Positions 7,425 to 9,649 of a stretch of 9,649 bases of DNA are shown here, piece after piece (positions within the stretch are counted from its first letter, which is position 1; the number at the start of each line of letters is the position of its first letter). The position numbers and the translations under genes are program-made. The stretch is from positions 1-9,649 of the forward strand of contig LIUJ01000196.1 of NCBI GenBank assembly GCA_001462255.1, read 5' to 3'. Below the pieces are notes generated by a model, which was given only the letters and a program-made list of their open reading frames with translations, was not told the DNA's origin and did not search any database. Origin of the DNA: Fibrobacteria bacterium GUT77. GTDB lineage: Bacteria > Fibrobacterota > Chitinivibrionia > Chitinivibrionales > Chitinispirillaceae.

Positions 7425-7497
7425 AGCCGGGAAGCAGACTCGAACTGCCGACCTGCTGATTACGAATCAGCTGCTCTACCGACTGAGCTATCCCGGC
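7425..7497 (-). tRNA. tRNA-Thr (anticodon CGU)
   Basis: A 73-base cloverleaf. The acceptor stem GCCGGGA/TCCCGGC pairs fully. The D arm is GCTC...GAGC with GG in the loop. The anticodon stem GCTGA/TCAGC encloses loop TTCGTAA, putting anticodon CGT at 7464-7462, which reads ACG threonine codons. The variable loop has 5 bases. The T arm GGCAG/CTGCT (one G-T pair) encloses TTCGAGT. The discriminator is T at 7425, followed by TTT, so the 3' CCA is not encoded and must be added after processing. Overall it resembles the bacterial CGU isoacceptor of tRNA-Thr. It lies just upstream of, and on the same strand as, the radical SAM gene, with no terminator between them. Confidence 0.97.
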
Positions 7498-7525
7498 GCG
7501 CTATGCGTATAATATACGTTAGCGC
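7498..7525. repeat. Interrupted palindrome overlapping the tRNA-Thr promoter -10 region
   Basis: Outer arms GCGCTA (7498-7503) and TAGCGC (7520-7525) and inner arms CGTATA (7506-7511) and TATACG (7513-7518) form a 28-base near-symmetric sequence directly abutting the tRNA 5' end. It could be an operator, a hairpin in the leader, or chance in a promoter with TATA-like sequence. Confidence 0.5.
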
Positions 7526-7540
7526 GGGGCGGTAATGCAA
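7511..7540 (-). promoter_or_regulatory. Promoter of tRNA-Thr
   Basis: On the minus strand TTGCAT (7540-7535), an 18-base spacer and TATATT (7516-7511) form a good sigma-70 type promoter. The start would fall around 7504, only about 7 bases before the tRNA 5' end. The stretch just upstream (7541-7560) is a run of A followed by ATTACAAAATA, resembling an UP element, as is usual for stable-RNA promoters. Confidence 0.6.
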
Positions 7541-7561
7541 TATTTTGTAATTTTTTTTTGC

Positions 7562-7589
7562 AAAAAAAGCCGGGGAGACTATCCCCGGC
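7562..7589 (-). terminator. Intrinsic terminator of the OmpA-like gene
   Basis: On the minus strand, 33 bases after the stop codon, GCCGGGGA pairs perfectly with TCCCCGGC (8 bp, 5-base loop) and is followed by seven T. This is a textbook Rho-independent terminator that isolates the OmpA-like gene from the tRNA downstream. The T tract abuts the AT-rich stretch upstream of the tRNA promoter. Confidence 0.9.
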
Positions 7590-7622
7590 CCATATTTGCG
7601 TACCGTGCCCGCCCCGTCGCCG

Positions 7623-9509
7623 TTACGGATTGTACTCTTTGAGCACCTCCGGGTTGAGCACCTTCAGCTCAACGCGCCTGTTGGCCTCGCGGCCGGCGGC
7701 GGTGTTGTTGTCCGCCTTGGGCTCCGTGGGGCCGTAACCCTTCGCCGATAACATTTGGGCGAGCGACGGTTCCACGCTATGCATGAACATAAAGACTGCC
7801 TCCGCGCGCCTTTGGCTTAGGTTTATATTGGCCTGAAGGCTACCGGTGTTGTCCGTATGACCGCCGATCTCAAGTCTAAGCTTGGGATACTTGGCAAGCA
7901 TCTTGGCGATAATCGACAGGTACGGCCTCGAATTCGGATGGATTTCGGTCTTGCCGGTCTGGAAGTAGACGGCGTCGAGCACAATCATACCGGTCGAGAG
8001 CAACATCTGCTCGGCCTCCGAACGTTTGGCTTTCTCCTCCAACAACCTCTTGTTGACTTCGGCGAGGGCTATGGAGTCGGCGATTCGTTTTTGTTCGGCT
8101 TGCGACCTTAGTTGCGCTTCGGTAGCGGCGGACTGCGCCTTAAGTTGCGCCTCGTTGGCGGCGGATTGCGCCATTAGTTGCGCCTCCCTTGCCTCCGCTT
8201 CAGCCTTAAGTTGCGCCTCGCGCTCGGCGGCGGTCATAGTCAGCGCTATGGAGTCCTGCCGCGCCTTCTCCGCCTTTGCGGCAAGCGACGCCGCTAAGGC
8301 CAACGAGTCCTCGCGCGCCTTCTGCGCCACGCTGTCCCTCTGAGCCGCGGAGAGCGCGGCCAACTTCTTAAGACGAGCTTTCTCGGCGGCGTTCGCTTTG
8401 GCCTGACGTGCCATCTCGGCGCGCGTGGAAGCCATAAAGTCGAACGAAAAGACGAAATCACCGAATACGCGGTATTTTTCAAGCGGGCGAATAGGCAACT
8501 TTTCAGTAGACATCACCCCACTGCCCTCATCTTTTCTGTCTTCCATCTCTCCCGATAGGCGTATATCCGAACCAAACACAAAACTCCACCCGAAAAGGCC
8601 TTTGGCGTAGTAGGGCGAGCGGTACGCGAGCGTGGGCGTGAACCAAAACGGGTCATTAAAACCATGGCCCTCGTCAAACGGCGTACGCCAATTGAGTTCA
8701 AGGCCTATAGTCGAGAACTCCGTCGGATCTATCTCAACACCGCCGGCCAAAAGGAGCAACGGCGACTCCGCGTACTGGGTCAAGGCAACCCCCGGATTGA
8801 CGTGCAACTTGACGGCGCGCCTAAGATTACCCGCGACAAGCGACATGGGAGCTTTTAGAACAAGCGTGATACGACCGTCCTCCCGAACCTCGGAAAAATC
8901 GTAACCGGCGTAACCCATAGGAACGTCTATCTCGCGGAACTTACCCTCGACTTCGTAATCGGGAATACTTGTGAGCACATTCTTGTGTTCGTCCCGCCGC
9001 AACCCGTAGATCACGTGTCCGTGCAACGCAAGCCTAAACGCCATCTCCGCGGGAAAAGGAAACGTAAACTGCCCGCCGCCGATAAACGCGCCGGTGCCGG
9101 TGTAATTGACTCCGTCTCTGTCTTTGACCATATAAAACGGTACGGACGCGAAGAGGTCGGTGTTGGCGTTTAGACCCCACGACGCGCCTAAACGAAAAGT
9201 GCTCACGCTCGAACCTACTTTAGGCCCAAGGTCTTTGCGCTCTTCGGATGTATAGAAACCCGAAAGATCCTGATTCTGCTCGGAGTAAGACCACGAAGCC
9301 GAAATGTTGAAGCGCCCCTCCCCCAAAGGCTCCGCCGCCACAGTCTGCGAAAGCCCGCGTAAACCCCAGTACGACATAGGTTGAACATTATTTATCCAGT
9401 TCGCCCCTACATCGTCATCAATGTCCTCATCATCGTCCGCAAACACCTGCCCCACAGCTAAAACCGTTGTACAGATAAACGCCGCCGTTAAAAAATTTTT
9501 GATACGCAC
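7623..9509 (-). CDS. OmpA-family outer-membrane/peptidoglycan-anchoring protein with long alanine-rich coiled coil
   Basis: An envelope protein that would tether the outer membrane to peptidoglycan. Residues 1-24 are a signal peptide (basic MRIKN, hydrophobic core, VFA cleavage site), and the mature end begins with the acidic stretch DDDEDIDDD. Residues ~36-350 alternate aromatic and polar residues in strand-like segments (for example FNISASWSYSE, TFRLGASWGL, YRVFGDFVFSFDF), consistent with a beta-barrel. About 360-505 is a charged, alanine-rich helix with DS(I/L/V)A segments and four exact-length 11-residue repeats. About 508-618 is the OmpA C-terminal domain: GGHTDNTGS (D553), NLSQRRAEAV and NNTAAGREANRRVEL, where D553 and R611 correspond to the residues that hold the diaminopimelate of peptidoglycan. 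The start is GTG at 9509, supported by GGAGG 7 bases upstream. It appears monocistronic, with its own promoter and terminator. The OmpA domain call is firm; the barrel is inferred from pattern only. Confidence 0.92.
   Translation of the reverse strand: MRIKNFLTAAFICTTVLAVGQVFADDDEDIDDDVGANWINNVQPMSYWGLRGLSQTVAAEPLGEGRFNISASWSYSEQNQDLSGFYTSEERKDLGPKVGSSVSTFRLGASWGLNANTDLFASVPFYMVKDRDGVNYTGTGAFIGGGQFTFPFPAEMAFRLALHGHVIYGLRRDEHKNVLTSIPDYEVEGKFREIDVPMGYAGYDFSEVREDGRITLVLKAPMSLVAGNLRRAVKLHVNPGVALTQYAESPLLLLAGGVEIDPTEFSTIGLELNWRTPFDEGHGFNDPFWFTPTLAYRSPYYAKGLFGWSFVFGSDIRLSGEMEDRKDEGSGVMSTEKLPIRPLEKYRVFGDFVFSFDFMASTRAEMARQAKANAAEKARLKKLAALSAAQRDSVAQKAREDSLALAASLAAKAEKARQDSIALTMTAAEREAQLKAEAEAREAQLMAQSAANEAQLKAQSAATEAQLRSQAEQKRIADSIALAEVNKRLLEEKAKRSEAEQMLLSTGMIVLDAVYFQTGKTEIHPNSRPYLSIIAKMLAKYPKLRLEIGGHTDNTGSLQANINLSQRRAEAVFMFMHSVEPSLAQMLSAKGYGPTEPKADNNTAAGREANRRVELKVLNPEVLKEYNP
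8088..8219 (-). repeat. Four tandem 33-bp units (11-residue repeat) inside the OmpA-like gene
   Basis: The + strand motif gttgcgc(c/t)tc recurs at 8111, 8144, 8177 and 8210, exactly 33 bases apart. The encoded units are EAQLKAEAEAR, EAQLMAQSAAN, EAQLKAQSAAT and EAQLRSQAEQK. The period of eleven is a hendecad, which fits a long, nearly straight coiled-coil helix between the barrel and the peptidoglycan-binding domain. Confidence 0.93.
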
Positions 9510-9516
9510 AGAAATA

Positions 9517-9521
9517 CCTCC
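9517..9521 (-). promoter_or_regulatory. Ribosome binding site of the OmpA-like gene (supports the GTG start)
   Basis: GGAGG on the minus strand, 7 bases before the GTG at 9509. The strong match supports the non-ATG start that also places the signal peptide correctly. Confidence 0.85.
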
Positions 9522-9537
9522 GTTCGGGAAAAATGAA

Positions 9538-9565
9538 TTTATATGTTCGTTTTTTTCAACAATAA
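9538..9565 (-). promoter_or_regulatory. Probable promoter of the OmpA-like gene
   Basis: On the minus strand TTATTG (9565-9560), a 16-base spacer and TATAAA (9543-9538) lie 28 bases before the start codon, in an AT-rich stretch flanked by GC-rich sequence. The -10 is good and the -35 weak. Confidence 0.45.
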
Positions 9566-9592
9566 CAATAACGATATAATGTTGATCCGTAG

Positions 9593-9649
9593 GGGCGACC
9601 GTCCCGGTCGCCCGTCTTCGAATCGACGAACGGCGCGGGCGATCGAGGA
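9593..9649. repeat. Palindromic GGGCGACC element, cut by the window end
   Basis: GGGCGACC (9593-9600) and GGTCGCCC (9606-9613) form a perfect 8-bp inverted repeat around a 5-base loop, preceded by GTAGG. From 9635 the sequence reads gggcgatcgagga to the edge, which looks like the first arm of a second, similar hairpin. The composition (GC-rich, outside any gene, next to an AT-rich promoter) resembles small dispersed palindromic repeats found in many bacterial genomes. That family resemblance is from memory. It is not followed by a T run on either strand, so it is unlikely to be a terminator. Confidence 0.5.

Noticed and set aside
8088..8219. The regular 33-base repeats as a CRISPR array
   Set aside because: The repeats are directly adjacent with no unique spacers and lie in frame in the OmpA-like gene, encoding a coiled coil.
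9575..9580. A perfect TATAAT on the plus strand, possibly a divergent promoter reading out of the window
   Set aside because: No acceptable -35 element lies 16-18 bases upstream and no plus-strand gene follows before the window ends; AT-rich DNA makes the match cheap.
9593..9613. The GGGCGACC hairpin as a terminator
   Set aside because: Neither strand has a T run after the stem.

Overview
The window reads as a chromosomal segment of a diderm (Gram-negative-type) bacterium. It encodes an OmpA-family outer-membrane protein with a signal peptide, a type II secretion/type IV pilus assembly ATPase, a PcrA/UvrD helicase with the bacterial C-terminal RNA-polymerase-binding module, and LysS. Every gene I can support is on the minus strand, so transcription runs from high to low coordinates. 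Most genes are GC-rich with strong codon bias. The OmpA-like protein carries recurrent 'DS(I/L/V)A' segments in an alanine-rich helix, which reminds me of Fibrobacterota-type envelope proteins. That lineage guess is weak and comes from memory, not from a search.

Layout in transcription order. (1) 9649-9514: a palindromic GGGCGACC repeat cut by the window edge, then a promoter and strong Shine-Dalgarno. (2) 9509-7623: a 628-residue OmpA-like protein, closed by a textbook intrinsic terminator at 7589-7562. (3) 7540-7425: a stable-RNA-type promoter and tRNA-Thr(CGU). (4) 7396-6188 and 6168-4276: a radical SAM/SPASM-type enzyme followed 19 bp later by a GspE/PilB-family ATPase. No terminator separates the tRNA from these two genes, so they may share its transcript. 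(5) 4275-4098: an AT-rich spacer. (6) 4097-3163: a compact two-gene AT-rich cassette of a 75-residue acidic protein and a 232-residue basic, cysteine-containing protein, both unrecognised. (7) 3108-760: PcrA/UvrD helicase. (8) 663-1: the N-terminal 221 codons of LysS, cut by the window edge.

The housekeeping parts (tRNA-Thr, LysS, PcrA) are conventional. The points of interest are the AT-rich unknown gene pair between GC-rich genes, the pairing of a radical SAM enzyme with a pilus/secretion ATPase that has two MshEN-like (c-di-GMP-binding-type) domains, an exact 33-bp/11-residue tandem repeat in the OmpA-like protein, and the truncated palindromic element at the right edge. I see no CRISPR array, transposase, rRNA or phage gene. 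No gene-free stretch exceeds about 180 bases.
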